A stretch of 64,000 nt of DNA from Streptomyces cavernae (GCF_004023625.1 NZ_ML137708.1:343262-407261); one strand, 5' to 3'. Shown: positions 8,718-17,305, counted from the stretch's first letter. The notes: generated by a model not told the origin, from the letters alone. A program made the numbers and translations.

Positions 8718-9602
8718 TCACCGCACACTCGTGGATTGCGCGTCCTGCTCCTGTCCGGTCGTGGCGGACCAGCTGGCGAGCAGCTTCAGGGCTTCCTCGG
8801 CGGCGGTTGCGGGGGGCGCGCTGTAGACGACGACGCTCAGGCCGCTTTCGTCGGGCAGGCTCATGGTCTCCTGGTCGAGTTCCAGGTCGCCGACGAGCGG
8901 ATGGTTGAGGCGTTTGGTGCTCTCGCGGAAGACATGCACGTCGTGGGATCCCCACATCACGCGGAAGGCGTCGCTGCGGGTGGACAGTTCACCGATCAGG
9001 TTCGACAACTCACGGTCGTAGGGGTTCTTCCCCGCCTCGATGCGCAGCGCGCCCACGGCGAAGCGGGCCATGCGTTCCCAGTCGGTGTAGAACCGCCTGG
9101 CTGCGGCGTTGAAGAACGCGAACCGGACGACGTTCGCCCCGCAGGTCGCATCGGCATACATCTCCGAGTACAGGGCCCTGCCCAGCCGGTTGGCGGCCAG
9201 TGTGTCGAGGCGGTTGTTCATCACGTACGCCGGCAGCTCCGGCATCCCCTCGACGATCCGCGCCACGCTCGGCCGCACCGTCGGCCGAACCGCCCGCTGC
9301 CGGCCCCGCGCCTCGGGTGCCGGGCCTGCGGCGCGGGCGAGGTCGTACAGGTACATGCGCTCGGTGTCATCGAGTCGCAGGGCGTGGGCAAGAGCGTCCA
9401 GCACGCTGTCGGAGACACCTCTGAGGTTGCCGCGCTCCAGGCGCGTGTAGTACTCGATGCTCACCCCGGCGAGCGTGGCGACCTCACCCCGGCGCAGCCC
9501 CGGCACCCGCCGCTGACCGTACGCCGGCAGACCCGCCTGCTCGGGAGTGATCCTGTCGCGTCGCGAGCGGAGGAAAGCGCTGACGGCGTCCCGGTTGTCC
9601 AT
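8718..9602 (-). CDS. XRE-family regulator with MmyB-like ligand domain
   Basis: This 294-residue protein has an N-terminal helix-turn-helix (FLRSRRDRITPEQAGL, then RRGEVATLAGVSIEYYTRLERGN) and a long C-terminal MmyB-like domain with LPAYVMNNRLDTLAANRLGRAL and NPLVGDLELD-type segments. In Streptomyces such regulators usually sit beside and control a small enzyme gene. Here the divergent neighbour is an NTF2-fold protein 220 bp away. The closing residues are Ser/Thr/Gln-rich. The start ATG fits the family length (about 280-300). Confidence 0.88.
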   Translation of the reverse strand: MDNRDAVSAFLRSRRDRITPEQAGLPAYGQRRVPGLRRGEVATLAGVSIEYYTRLERGNLRGVSDSVLDALAHALRLDDTERMYLYDLARAAGPAPEARGRQRAVRPTVRPSVARIVEGMPELPAYVMNNRLDTLAANRLGRALYSEMYADATCGANVVRFAFFNAAARRFYTDWERMARFAVGALRIEAGKNPYDRELSNLIGELSTRSDAFRVMWGSHDVHVFRESTKRLNHPLVGDLELDQETMSLPDESGLSVVVYSAPPATAAEEALKLLASWSATTGQEQDAQSTSVR

Positions 9603-9822
9603 GAGGACAGCCTAGGCAGGACGCGCGACGGGTGGGTGGCCCTGCCAGTACCCCTCACGGCAGAGGCTCCCCCGGCACGGCCGCCTCGCCTTGCATGGTG
9701 TGTGCCCCGATCAACCCGGGGCCCGACCGGTGCGAAGACGTACACGCCGGGTCGGCCGGCCTTTCCCGTACCACGTTCCCCATCGGGCTCGAGTACCTGA
9801 ACAGACTGAAGGAGCACACAGA

Positions 9823-10257
9823 ATGAGCAACCGGATCGAGACGGTGACGGAGAGCCCCTCGGATGTCGTGCGAGGGCTGTATGACGCGCTGAGCAAGGGC
9901 GACGTGCCGGGTGTCCTGGCCAGGCTCGCCCCCGAGGTGATCGTCGACGAGCCGAACCAGCTCCCCTACGGGGGTGTGCACCGGGGCCGCGAGGTTTTCG
10001 TGCAGTCGATCCTGGGCGCCATGATGGGCTACGCCCACGTCGCCATCAGCGAGGCCGAGGTGTTCGAGGGCCCGGCCGGTGTCGTCGGAACGCTCACCGG
10101 AACGCTCACGGCCCACACCACCGGTGAGGAGTTCCCGCTGACCATGGTCGAGATCCACCTGGTCGAGGACGGCACGGTGCGCAAGATCGACGTCTACACC
10201 AAGAACCCCCACGAACTCGCCGCGTTCTACGCGCGCGCCGAGGCGGGCACTCGCTGA
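9823..10257 (+). CDS. SnoaL-like / NTF2-fold (nuclear transport factor 2 family) protein
   Basis: The 144-residue protein begins with a helix (SPSDVVRGLYDALSKGDVPGVLARLAPEV) followed by the curved beta-sheet pattern of the SnoaL/NTF2 fold (GVHRGREVFVQSIL, EVFEGPAGVVGTLTGTLTAHTTGEEFPLTMVEIHLVEDGTVRKIDVY). Family members are small cyclases, isomerases or ligand-binding proteins; no catalytic residue can be assigned. A GAAGGA ribosome site precedes the ATG. It diverges from the MmyB-type regulator, its likely controller. Confidence 0.82.
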   Translation: MSNRIETVTESPSDVVRGLYDALSKGDVPGVLARLAPEVIVDEPNQLPYGGVHRGREVFVQSILGAMMGYAHVAISEAEVFEGPAGVVGTLTGTLTAHTTGEEFPLTMVEIHLVEDGTVRKIDVYTKNPHELAAFYARAEAGTR

Positions 10258-10394
10258 CGACGAAGCGCTTCAAGGGCCTGTTTCCGTCACCCCCGCCTGC
10301 GCCCCGACGCCCGGCGAAAAGCTTCCAGCGCGTCTCGCGCGCCCAACGCTCCCGCCCCCGCCCGCGGCAAGGGCGGGGGCGGGGGCGGCAGGAA

Positions 10395-10811
10395 TCAGGC
10401 CCGCGTCTCGGCGCTGCAGACCCAGTCGCCGTAGCGGACGCCGTCCTTCGAGCGGACGATGCAGACCCGGACCGGGTCGTTCTCGATCAGGTCGTAGTTG
10501 CAGATCGAGTAGCCGTCGGTCGTGTGTTCTCTGGTGGTCGTGTCGTAGCAGCCGGTCCGGTGATCCACCCAGCTCCACGCGTCGATGTTGACCTTCTCCC
10601 AGCGCTGGATCTTGGCCTGCACGGAGTAGCCGTCCGCGTCCAGGTCCTTCACCTTCAGCTCGTCGCCGTAGGTCGTGAAGGTGGCCGTGCCCCAAGCCCG
10701 GGAGATGGTCACGTTTGGCCCGCTTGCGGAGGCCGAGCCAGCCATGCCCCCGACGAGGATGGCGCCGGCCGCGAGAGCCATACCGGCCTTTGCTGCTGTG
10801 CTGCGTTTCAT
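10395..10811 (-). CDS. Small secreted hypothetical protein
   Basis: This 138-residue protein has a clear signal peptide (MKRSTAAKAGMALAAGAILVG then GSASA), so the mature part of about 108 residues is exported. It contains four cysteines (GCYD, ICNYD, VCIV, WVCSAE), consistent with two disulfides, and many aromatic residues. The ATG at 10811 has GGGGGA upstream; the longer open frame lacks this. No family was recognised. Similar cysteine-paired small exported proteins are common in Streptomyces. Confidence 0.75.
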   Translation of the reverse strand: MKRSTAAKAGMALAAGAILVGGMAGSASASGPNVTISRAWGTATFTTYGDELKVKDLDADGYSVQAKIQRWEKVNIDAWSWVDHRTGCYDTTTREHTTDGYSICNYDLIENDPVRVCIVRSKDGVRYGDWVCSAETRA

Positions 10812-11103
10812 CGAGCGTTCCCCCTGTTGCTGTTGTGTCGTTACGAGTGCCAGATCAAAGCGTCGTCCTGGATCACCTGTCAACCACTTTGCGAGCGTGA
10901 GGAGTTATTCATCGATGAGGAGGTCCGCCGGGTCAAGGCGTACCTGGTCGCCGCCCGTCCCGGCAACGACGGCCCGACCGCATGACCGCCCGACCGCCTG
11001 ACCGCCATCGAGACGTGGCTGATGGCTGTCCCCGACGGCCGGGGGCAACGGCAAGGTGACGCCGGTCTTTCAGGGTCCGGCCGAGTTGCCGGTACGCAGA
11101 AGC
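10812..11103. other. Intergenic region with a possible decayed coding remnant
   Basis: It lies upstream of the small secreted protein gene. On the plus strand, 10905-10985 encodes a gene-like tail (FIDEEVRRVKAYLVAARPG then NDGPTA and a TGA) without a plausible start, perhaps the 3' relic of a lost gene. Nothing else was recognised. Confidence 0.3.
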
Positions 11104-11135
11104 GGGCCGGCCGGAACCCTCGTTCCGGTCGGCCC
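11104..11135 (-). terminator. Terminator of the dehydrogenase operon
   Basis: The 14-bp arms GGGCCGGCCGGAAC and GTTCCGGTCGGCCC (one G-U pair) flank a 4-nt loop, 33 bp beyond the alcohol dehydrogenase stop on the minus strand. Confidence 0.7.
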
Positions 11136-11167
11136 GTCCGCACCTCCAGGGCGGCTCAGCCCCGTAC

Positions 11168-12274
11168 TCAGCCGAATGTGAGCACCGGCTTGATCGCCTT
11201 GCCCCCGGCCATGTCCTGCACGGCCTGGCCGATGTCCTCGAAGGCGTACTTGCTGATCAGCTTCTCCAGCGGCAGCCGGCCCTCGCGGACCAGCTTGACC
11301 AGGGCCGGGATGGTGGTCTGGGTCTCGCTGTCGCCCAGGCAGATGCCCTCGACCCGCTTGCCGGTGAGCAGTCCGTTGACGTCCAGGGCGACCTCCGTGC
11401 CGAACGGCGGCGCGCCGACGACGACCAGCGTGCCGCGTGCGGCGAGCGCGTCCACGCCCTTGCGCAGCACGGCGACGCTGCCGGTGGTCTCCACGATCCC
11501 GTCAGCCCCGGCGCCGTCCGTGATCAGCTGGATGGCCTCGAGGATGTCCGCGTCACCCGCGTTGATGGTGTGGGTGGCGCCCAACTCCTTGGCCAGTTCC
11601 AGCCGTTCGGCCACCTTGTCGACGGCGATGATGGTGGTCGCGGAGGTCAGCGCCGCCGCCATCACCGCCGACAGACCGACCGCTCCGGCGCCGAGGACGA
11701 CGACGGAGTCACCGGCCCGGGGCTCCAGGACGTTCCATACGGCACCCACTCCGGTCTGCACACCGCAGCCGAGGGGGGCGACGGACTCGAGCGGTACGTC
11801 CCGGTCGACCTTGACCAGGCTGCGGGAGTCCACCAGCGCGCGCTCGGCGAAGGAGGACTGGCCGAAGAAGTGACCGCCGAGCGGCTCGCCGTCGCGGCTG
11901 ATGGTGCTGGTGCCGTCGGGCCGGCGCCCGCCGAGCAGGTTCAGCGGGAGCCAGGTGGCGCAGTAGGCCGGGTGGCCGTCGCGGCAGTTCTTGCAGCCGC
12001 CGCAGGACGTGAAGGACAGGACCACGTGGTCGCCGGGCTCGATCCCGGTGACCTCGGACCCCACGGCCTCGACGACGCCCGCGCCCTCGTGCCCGAGGAC
12101 TCCGGGCAGCGGGAACGGCAGACCGCCCGCGGCGACGCCGAGGTCGGTGTGACACAGCCCGGCGGCGACGATCCTGACGAGGGCCTCATTGGGGCGGGGT
12201 TCGTCGAGCTCGACGGTGGACAGCGTGAACGGCGCTCCCCCGGACTCGACCACGGCCGCACGAGTGGTGGACAT
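11168..12274 (-). CDS. Zinc-dependent NAD(P)+ alcohol dehydrogenase (aryl-alcohol type)
   Basis: This 368-residue medium-chain dehydrogenase has catalytic zinc ligands in GLCHTDLG and GHEGAGVVE, and the four structural-zinc cysteines in CGGCKNCRDGHPAYC (about residues 91-105). The nucleotide-binding VVLGAGAVGLSAVMAA is followed by AVDKVAERL, where Asp favours NAD+. The pattern resembles benzyl/aryl-alcohol and related class III-like dehydrogenases. It is second in an operon after an aldehyde dehydrogenase, so the pair would oxidise an alcohol to its acid through the aldehyde. The start has AAGGAG upstream. The substrate is not determined. Confidence 0.88.
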   Translation of the reverse strand: MSTTRAAVVESGGAPFTLSTVELDEPRPNEALVRIVAAGLCHTDLGVAAGGLPFPLPGVLGHEGAGVVEAVGSEVTGIEPGDHVVLSFTSCGGCKNCRDGHPAYCATWLPLNLLGGRRPDGTSTISRDGEPLGGHFFGQSSFAERALVDSRSLVKVDRDVPLESVAPLGCGVQTGVGAVWNVLEPRAGDSVVVLGAGAVGLSAVMAAALTSATTIIAVDKVAERLELAKELGATHTINAGDADILEAIQLITDGAGADGIVETTGSVAVLRKGVDALAARGTLVVVGAPPFGTEVALDVNGLLTGKRVEGICLGDSETQTTIPALVKLVREGRLPLEKLISKYAFEDIGQAVQDMAGGKAIKPVLTFG

Positions 12275-12321
12275 ACTCCGTACTCCTTCGCAGGGTGCTG
12301 AAGTTGGGTCAGTTGCGGGTT

Positions 12322-13776
12322 TCAGTCGAGCGAGACGACGACGGACTTGGTCTTGGTGTAGGAGGCGAGCGCCTCGGGCCCGTACTCGCGGCCGAAGCCG
12401 GAGTCCTTGACACCGCCGAAGGGGACGTTGGGGTCGAGCATCGCCCAGTCGTTGATCCAGACGATGCCCGCCTGGAGGCGTTCGGCGACGCGGTGGGCGC
12501 GGGCGAGGTTGGTGGTCTGGATGCCGGAGGCCAGGCCGTAGGGCGTGGAGTTGGCGAGCTCCACGGCCTCGTCCTCGGAGTCGAAGGGCTGGACGGTCAG
12601 GACCGGGCCGAAGATCTCCTCCTGGACGACACGGGAGTCGTTGGACAGGTCGGCGATGACGGTGGGCTTGTAGTAGTAGCCGCCGTCGAGGTCGAGTCGC
12701 TCGCCGCCGCAGACGATGCGACCGCCCTCCTTGCGGGCCAGGTCGACGAACTCCTCGACCTTCTTCAGGTGCTTCTCCCCCGCCATCGGCCCGATGACCG
12801 TCTCGGGCTGCCGGGGGTCGCCGAGCGGCACTCCGGGGACGGCCTGGGAGAGGATGCCGACCACGGTTTCGTACAGCGGGCGCGCGACCAGCAGCCGCGG
12901 GCCGCCCATGCAGAACTGCCCGGTGTTGAAGACGAAGCCCTTGATGATCGCGCCGACGGCCTTCTCCACGTCCGCGTCCTCGAAGACGATGTGAGCCGCG
13001 TTGCCGCCGAGTTCCATGGTGACGGGCTTGAGCCCCTCACCCGCGACACTCGCGGCGTGCCGGCCGATCGCGGTCGAGCCGGTGAAGGCGATCTTGTCGA
13101 CGCCGCGGTGCCGCAGCAGTGCTTCCCCGGCCACCGGTCCCGTGCCGGTGACGACGTTGTAGACGCCGTCCGGGACGCCGGCCTCCTTCAGCAGGTTGGC
13201 CATGTACAGGGCGCTGAGCGGGGTCTCCTCGGCGGGCTTGTGCACGACGGTGTTGCCTGCTGCGAGCGCCGGGGCGATCTTCGAGCCGGCCAGGATCAGC
13301 GGGAAGTTGAAGGGCGTGATCGCGGCGACCACGCCGAGTGGGCCCCGCTTGGTGTAGGCGAGTGCGTTGAGGGGGGTGTCGCGGGTGGCGCCGTCCAGGG
13401 TCCAGGCGAGGGAGGCGTAGTACTCGTAGTCGTTGGCCGCGTTGGTCACGTCGACGGCGTGGCACAGCGTGATCGGCTTGCCCACGTCGAGGCTCTCCAG
13501 CTGTGCGATCTCATCGGCGTTCTCGCGGATCAGCTCGGCGACCCGGTGCAGGATCCGGCCGCGCTCGCGGCCGCTCAGCCCGGACCACTCGCCCTTGTCG
13601 AAGGTCTCCCGGGCGGCGCGCACCGCGGCGTCCACATCGGAGGCATCGGCCTCGGCGACCGTCGTGACCACCTGGCCGGTGGCCGGGTTCAACACATCCG
13701 TACGGTTTCCGCCCGCCGCCTCGCGCCACTGACCGCCGATGAACAGCTGCCCGGGCCGGGTCTCGAAGGTCGTCAT
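12322..13776 (-). CDS. NAD(P)+-dependent aldehyde dehydrogenase
   Basis: This 484-residue ALDH superfamily enzyme has N-terminal FIGGQWREA, the substrate-pocket ITPFNFPL, the catalytic Glu in TMELGGNAAHIV and the nucleophilic Cys in NTGQFCMGG. The C-terminal GGVKDSGFGREYG is also typical. The ATG is preceded by GAGGAG five bases upstream; an in-frame GTG/ATG six codons earlier is less likely. It is the first gene of a two-gene operon with the zinc alcohol dehydrogenase. The divergent MarR gene and two palindromes upstream suggest induction by an aromatic or similar compound. The exact aldehyde cannot be told. Confidence 0.88.
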   Translation of the reverse strand: MTTFETRPGQLFIGGQWREAAGGNRTDVLNPATGQVVTTVAEADASDVDAAVRAARETFDKGEWSGLSGRERGRILHRVAELIRENADEIAQLESLDVGKPITLCHAVDVTNAANDYEYYASLAWTLDGATRDTPLNALAYTKRGPLGVVAAITPFNFPLILAGSKIAPALAAGNTVVHKPAEETPLSALYMANLLKEAGVPDGVYNVVTGTGPVAGEALLRHRGVDKIAFTGSTAIGRHAASVAGEGLKPVTMELGGNAAHIVFEDADVEKAVGAIIKGFVFNTGQFCMGGPRLLVARPLYETVVGILSQAVPGVPLGDPRQPETVIGPMAGEKHLKKVEEFVDLARKEGGRIVCGGERLDLDGGYYYKPTVIADLSNDSRVVQEEIFGPVLTVQPFDSEDEAVELANSTPYGLASGIQTTNLARAHRVAERLQAGIVWINDWAMLDPNVPFGGVKDSGFGREYGPEALASYTKTKSVVVSLD

Positions 13777-13794
13777 CGTCCGCTCCTCAACCAA

Positions 13795-13841
13795 CAGGAT
13801 TCCTGATGATGCGCAGTCTCTTTACAGACAGGTTTCCTGTC
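13795..13841. promoter_or_regulatory. Candidate MarR operators between ALDH operon and marR
   Basis: Two related palindromes are seen: CAGGATTCCTG (13795-13805), close to the ALDH start, and GACAGGTTTCCTGTC (13827-13841). Both share the core CAGG-N3-CCTG. They lie in the divergent promoter region, so MarR binding is inferred. Confidence 0.6.
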
Positions 13842-13918
13842 AATGACCTAGTCTGAATCCGGCGCCGGGAGTTTTCTCGGGCGGCGCGCCGGAGGACGAC
13901 CGAAGGGGAGCGAGCGGT

Positions 13919-14380
13919 ATGACTGCCACCACGGCTGGGGAGGCGGGAGGGACGACGGGCACCAGGACACCCCCGTCCCTGCTCTACATGATCAAGCAGG
14001 TGGAACTGGTGGTCCGCTCGCACCTGGAGGAGCTGATGAGGCCGGAGGGCGTCACGGCACTCCAGTACACCTCCCTGACGGTGCTGGAGCGGCACGACGG
14101 GCTCTCCGCCGCACAGCTCGCCCGGGACTCGTTCGTCACGGCCCAGTCGATGGCCGACCTGGTGCGCACCCTGGAGAACCGGGGGCTGGTGCGCCGGGAG
14201 CGCAACCCGCACAACCGTCGCGAGTTGCTGATCCTGCTCACCGACGCCGGACGGGAGGTGCTCGCCCGCTTCGCCGAACCGGTGCGGGAGCTCGAGGAAC
14301 AGATGGTCCGTGACTTGACGGCTCATCAGGCCCGGCAGTTCCGCGAGTCGCTCTCGAAGGCCTGGCACGCGCTGTCGTAG
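13919..14380 (+). CDS. MarR family transcriptional regulator
   Basis: This 153-residue protein has a winged helix-turn-helix with GLSAAQLARDSFVTAQSMADL as the recognition region and LVRRERNPHNRRELLILLTDAGRE as the wing, both typical of MarR. It diverges from the aldehyde/alcohol dehydrogenase operon, with two CAGG-N3-CCTG palindromes in between. It probably represses both transcripts until a phenolic or aldehyde ligand binds. Confidence 0.88.
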   Translation: MTATTAGEAGGTTGTRTPPSLLYMIKQVELVVRSHLEELMRPEGVTALQYTSLTVLERHDGLSAAQLARDSFVTAQSMADLVRTLENRGLVRRERNPHNRRELLILLTDAGREVLARFAEPVRELEEQMVRDLTAHQARQFRESLSKAWHALS

Positions 14381-14565
14381 CCCCGTCGCCCCATAAGTCC
14401 CTTGTTTTTCGCGGCAGTTCGGTAACGCGCCGCGCAATTCTCAGACATATGTCAATCGAACATGCTGAAATTCACTCCATCGGGGTAGCTTGCTGGGGCG
14501 AGGTGCGGCCGGGTGACCGCCCCTGCCCCGCGACGGGGCAGCAGCGGGTTGGAGGTGATGTCGGC

Positions 14566-14946
14566 GTGCGACACGAGTCAGCACCACCCACCGGGTTTCT
14601 GCACATCCACGAGGACCGCGGTCATACGGTGCTGGAGTTCCACGGCGAGATCGACATCGCCGCGGCGACGGAGATCGCCCCGCACCTGGACGCGGTGACC
14701 GAGGGCCCGGCGCCGCACGTCGTGATCGACCTGCGGCACGTCGAGTTCTTCGACTGCTCCGGCCTGCGTCTGCTCCACCGGGCGCGGCTGCGCGTCCAGG
14801 CGCACGACGGCCGGCTGCTGCTCGTCTGTGACCACCCGCTCACCCTGCGGATCCTGCGGGTCACCGGACTGCACCGGCTGCTGCCGCCCGCCCCGACCCT
14901 GGACGAGGCCCTGAGCCGGCCGGCGGCCGCCTCCAGGTCCTGGTGA
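14566..14946 (+). CDS. STAS-domain anti-sigma factor antagonist-like protein
   Basis: This 126-residue STAS protein contains the LEFHGEIDIAAATEI strand-helix and VVIDLRHVEFFDCSGLRLL, where the Ser of DCSG is the usual phosphorylation site. This places it among SpoIIAA/BldG-like antagonists that bind anti-sigma kinases. The GTG at 14566 is chosen because GGAGGT lies nine bases upstream; the longer frame to 14449 has an atypical start. No kinase gene is adjacent, so the partner is elsewhere. A hairpin follows the stop. Confidence 0.85.
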   Translation: MRHESAPPTGFLHIHEDRGHTVLEFHGEIDIAAATEIAPHLDAVTEGPAPHVVIDLRHVEFFDCSGLRLLHRARLRVQAHDGRLLLVCDHPLTLRILRVTGLHRLLPPAPTLDEALSRPAAASRSW

Positions 14947-14962
14947 TCCCTCTTCCGGGCCC

Positions 14963-14991
14963 GGCCGTCGCAATGCCCTCTGGCGACGGCC
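14963..14991 (+). terminator. Hairpin after the STAS gene
   Basis: The arms GGCCGTCGC and GCGACGGCC flank an 11-nt loop, 16 bp after the stop codon. Confidence 0.6.
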
Positions 14992-15356
14992 CGTGATGTC
15001 ATGACTGACCTCATGGATCGCCCTTCCACACGTCCGCGAGGACGCTGACCGACTTCCCGTCGCGGATGCGCCGCCCGCCGGGAACAGTCCGTGGACGGGG
15101 ACGACCAGTGTCCGGCCCAGCGCGGCGTCACGCCCGTCGCCCGCACGCCCGAGTCCAGTGCGGCGGATCGTAAACGGTGCGCCGGACGCCGGAGGAGCAC
15201 CTCCACCATGGGGCTGACCTTGGATCCCCTCGGCGCGACGGCCATCCGTGCCCGATCTCCACGAAAACCGCCGTCACCAGTACCCATTCGCCAACGACGC
15301 GTTCTCGCGGGTGATTTGGCGGGCACCCGGCACAGTGGGAAGGAGGACAAGTCGAC
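14992..15356. other. Intergenic region upstream of DUF4230
   Basis: About 365 bp without a convincing gene. On the minus strand a short gene-like tail (RIRDGKSVSVLADVWKGDP and stop, ending at 15011) is visible but has no start, perhaps a relic. AAGGAGG before 15357 is the ribosome site of the next gene. Confidence 0.35.
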
Positions 15357-16010
15357 ATGACGATGTCCATCAAGCACATGCCAGGGTGGGCGAAACTGGT
15401 GGCTGCGCTCGCGCTGCTGCTGGTGGTGCTCTTCGCCGGGCTGCGGCTGAGCGTACTGCCCGGGTTGCGCGACGTGTTCGGCGAGGAGACCCACGACCGT
15501 TCGGGCCCCGCCCTCCTCAAGTCCATTCAGGACATGAGCCGTTACGACGCCGCCTCGGGCAACTTCCAGGTCGTGGTGGACCTGGAGAAGGACGCCAAGT
15601 ACCTGCCCGACGCGCTCCGCGGCACCCGCACGCTCTACGTGGGCGCCGGCACCGTGGACGCCTACGTCGATCTCGGCAAGATCGGCAAGGACGACGTGAC
15701 GGTCAACGACGACCGGACGTCCGCCACGCTGAGGCTCCCGCACGCGGCCCTGGGCCGCCCCGCACTCGACCCCGACCGCTCCTACGCCGTCTCGAAGCAG
15801 CGCGGTCTGCTCGACCGGCTCGGCGACATCTTCTCCGACAACCCCAACGACGAACGCGCCGTACAGCGACTGGCCGCGAAGCACATCGGCGAGGCGGCGA
15901 AGGACAGCGAACTCACCGTGCGCGCCGAGGACAACACGACCAGGATGTTGCAGGGCCTGCTCCGCTCCCTCGGTTTCAAGGAGGTGGAGGTCACATACGG
16001 GGGTGCGTAG
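15357..16010 (+). CDS. DUF4230 domain protein, single-pass membrane anchored
   Basis: This 217-residue protein has an N-terminal transmembrane helix (LVAALALLLVVLFAGLRL, about residues 13-30) and an extracytoplasmic DUF4230 domain. Typical features are the early LLKSIQDMSRYDAASGNFQVVVDLE and the later RSYAVSKQRGLLDRLGDIF. The family has no known function but often occurs as a membrane-anchored protein. AAGGAGG lies eight bases before the ATG. A C-rich repeat follows the stop. Confidence 0.85.
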   Translation: MTMSIKHMPGWAKLVAALALLLVVLFAGLRLSVLPGLRDVFGEETHDRSGPALLKSIQDMSRYDAASGNFQVVVDLEKDAKYLPDALRGTRTLYVGAGTVDAYVDLGKIGKDDVTVNDDRTSATLRLPHAALGRPALDPDRSYAVSKQRGLLDRLGDIFSDNPNDERAVQRLAAKHIGEAAKDSELTVRAEDNTTRMLQGLLRSLGFKEVEVTYGGA

Positions 16011-16089
16011 AGGTCGGCGCCCCTCAGCCCCTCAGCCCGACGGCCCCTCAACCCCTTCAGCCCCTCAACCCCTTCAGCCCCTCAATCCC
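16011..16089. repeat. C-rich direct repeats (CCCCTCA units)
   Basis: Repeats of AGCCCCTCAACCCCTTC-like units, about 10-20 bp each, fill the gap between the DUF4230 gene and the antiporter remnant. It probably arose by slippage. Confidence 0.6.
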
Positions 16090-16454
16090 TCAGCCCGAGA
16101 ACACTCCTGGTAGCGCCAGTGCGCCCCGCGGCGCCGCGCCCGCCACCAGCCAGGCCACGTAGTCGCCGATGTGGCCGGACTGCAGGCGGCGCAGCGATTC
16201 CATCCAGGGACGCTGGGCCAGCGTCAACGGCCGGCGTACGGCGATCGCGGCGAGTCCCGCCGCCAGCACTGTGGAGGTGAGCCCGAGCAGCACTCCGGCC
16301 GGGGTCCAGTGGGGCGAGGTCCGGACCCCGGCCGACCCGGCCACGCTCACCGCGCGTGCGACGCCGGCGGCGAAGCCCGGCACCACCCCCACCGCGAAGG
16401 AGCCGGCCGGCAGCAGGGCGGGCACCACGGTCATCGTGTCCGGCACCCGCGTAA
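16090..16454 (-). pseudogene. 3' part of a MITE-interrupted proton antiporter/complex I subunit-like gene
   Basis: Reading leftward from the MITE, the frame gives LTRVPDTMTVVPALLPAG, two hydrophobic segments, and the diagnostic LRRLQSGHIGDYVAWL near the end. This resembles the C-terminus of NuoL/MrpA/D-type proton-pumping membrane subunits. Joining it to the fragment on the other side of the MITE, minus one target duplication, restores a continuous frame (PETRRRL-TRVPDTM). The N-terminal bulk of such a subunit (about 400 residues) is absent, so the locus is decayed. Confidence 0.7.
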
Positions 16455-16687
16455 GGGGTCCTTTCACTATGCCCGCCCGGGCCGCGCGGCCTGGCACCGC
16501 TCCCCCAAGCTCTCGCTGCGCTCGAGCAGGGGGCACCCCCACCGCCGCGTTGCCGAAACGCCCTGGTAGCTCCTCCCCCACTCCCGGCTTCGCTCGAGCG
16601 AGGGCCCCATCGAGGGCGTTCCGGCGCCTTGCGATGCACGGCACCACACCACGCGACCTCATCGGACGCTCATAGTGCAAGGACCCC
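16455..16687. mobile_element. MITE copy 1, 233 bp, with 17-bp terminal inverted repeats
   Basis: The ends are GGGGTCCTTTCACTATG on the left and CATAGTGCAAGGACCCC on the right (one mismatch). The interior is GC-rich with hairpins built on AGCAGGGGGCACCCCC and no open reading frame. It is flanked by TAA at 16452-16454 and CAA at 16688-16690, i.e. TTA and TTG read on the minus strand: a 3-bp duplication with one mutation. The second copy at 61432-61704 is inverted and matches over most of its length. No transposase for this end sequence is in the window, so mobility in trans is inferred. Confidence 0.85.
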
Positions 16688-17141
16688 CAAGCCGCCGCCG
16701 GGTTTCGGGACGCTCGCCGGCGCCGGTGGTCTCGTACGAGGAGCCCTCCGGCGGTGGCGGCCCGAGACCGAGGAAGACCCGGGCGCCGACGCGCAGCACG
16801 GCGCCGGCCACGCACAGGACGAGCACCACTGCCGCGCCGAGGCCCGCCGCGGCCCGGGCCGAGGTTCGGCCGCCCGGTGGGTCGGTGGCCAGGTCATCGG
16901 CGAGCAGCCGCGCGAAGACCAGCGTGCCTACGGGGCCGAGCAGGGCGAGGACCAGGGCGAGGTCGACGTACGCCGGGCGGCCGTAGCCCTGTGCGAGCAG
17001 CAACAGACCGGGGCAGGCCGCGGAGGTGGCCAGGTTCTGCGCCACCACCCGCCGCCGCAGGGTCCCGGTGGCGACGCCCCACACACAGGCGCCGAGACCG
17101 CCCGCGAACACGACGGCCGCCGCGGTCGTCCAGCCGTTCAC
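16688..17141 (-). pseudogene. mrpF-like gene fused to antiporter C-terminal segment, truncated by MITE
   Basis: The GTG start overlaps the stop of the upstream small gene (GTGA). The first about 90 residues look like MrpF (cation/proton antiporter subunit F), with AYVDLALVLALLGPVGTLVFARLL. Immediately after, AAAGLGAAVVLVLCVAGAVLRVGARVFLGLGP resembles the penultimate part of a NuoL/MrpD-type subunit. This suggests a deletion joined mrpF to the end of a large downstream subunit gene before the MITE inserted. The open frame runs only eight residues into the MITE (stop at 16659). Domain calls are from recognised patterns. Confidence 0.65.
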
Positions 17142-17305
17142 CGCCGCACCGCCCGGCGCGCGGCGACGGCGGCGAGCGCGCCGAGCAGGGCGGCCGAGGC
17201 GCCGACGATCCACTCCAGTGTGTAGACCGTGCTGACGAGCACCGACCAGAGCACGGCGAGGGCGGCCCACCACAGCAGGATCTCGAGCGCAGTCCGGGAA
17301 GTCAT
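17138..17305 (-). CDS. Small membrane protein, MrpE-like N-terminus
   Basis: This 55-residue frame has GGAGGT five bases before its ATG and is translationally coupled to the mrpF-like gene. It has two hydrophobic segments (EILLWWAALAVLWSVLVSTV and IVGASAALLGALAAVAA), and the LEWIVGA motif resembles the start of Mrp antiporter subunit E, which is normally about 160 residues. It could be a natural short form or the 5' remnant of mrpE. It may be nonfunctional given the decay downstream. Confidence 0.6.
   Translation of the reverse strand: MTSRTALEILLWWAALAVLWSVLVSTVYTLEWIVGASAALLGALAAVAARRAVRR

Noticed and set aside
14622..15884. 420-residue minus-strand frame opposite the STAS and DUF4230 genes
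   Set aside because: Covers two well-supported plus-strand genes and reads as Arg/Gly/Val-rich sequence with no domain; a shadow.
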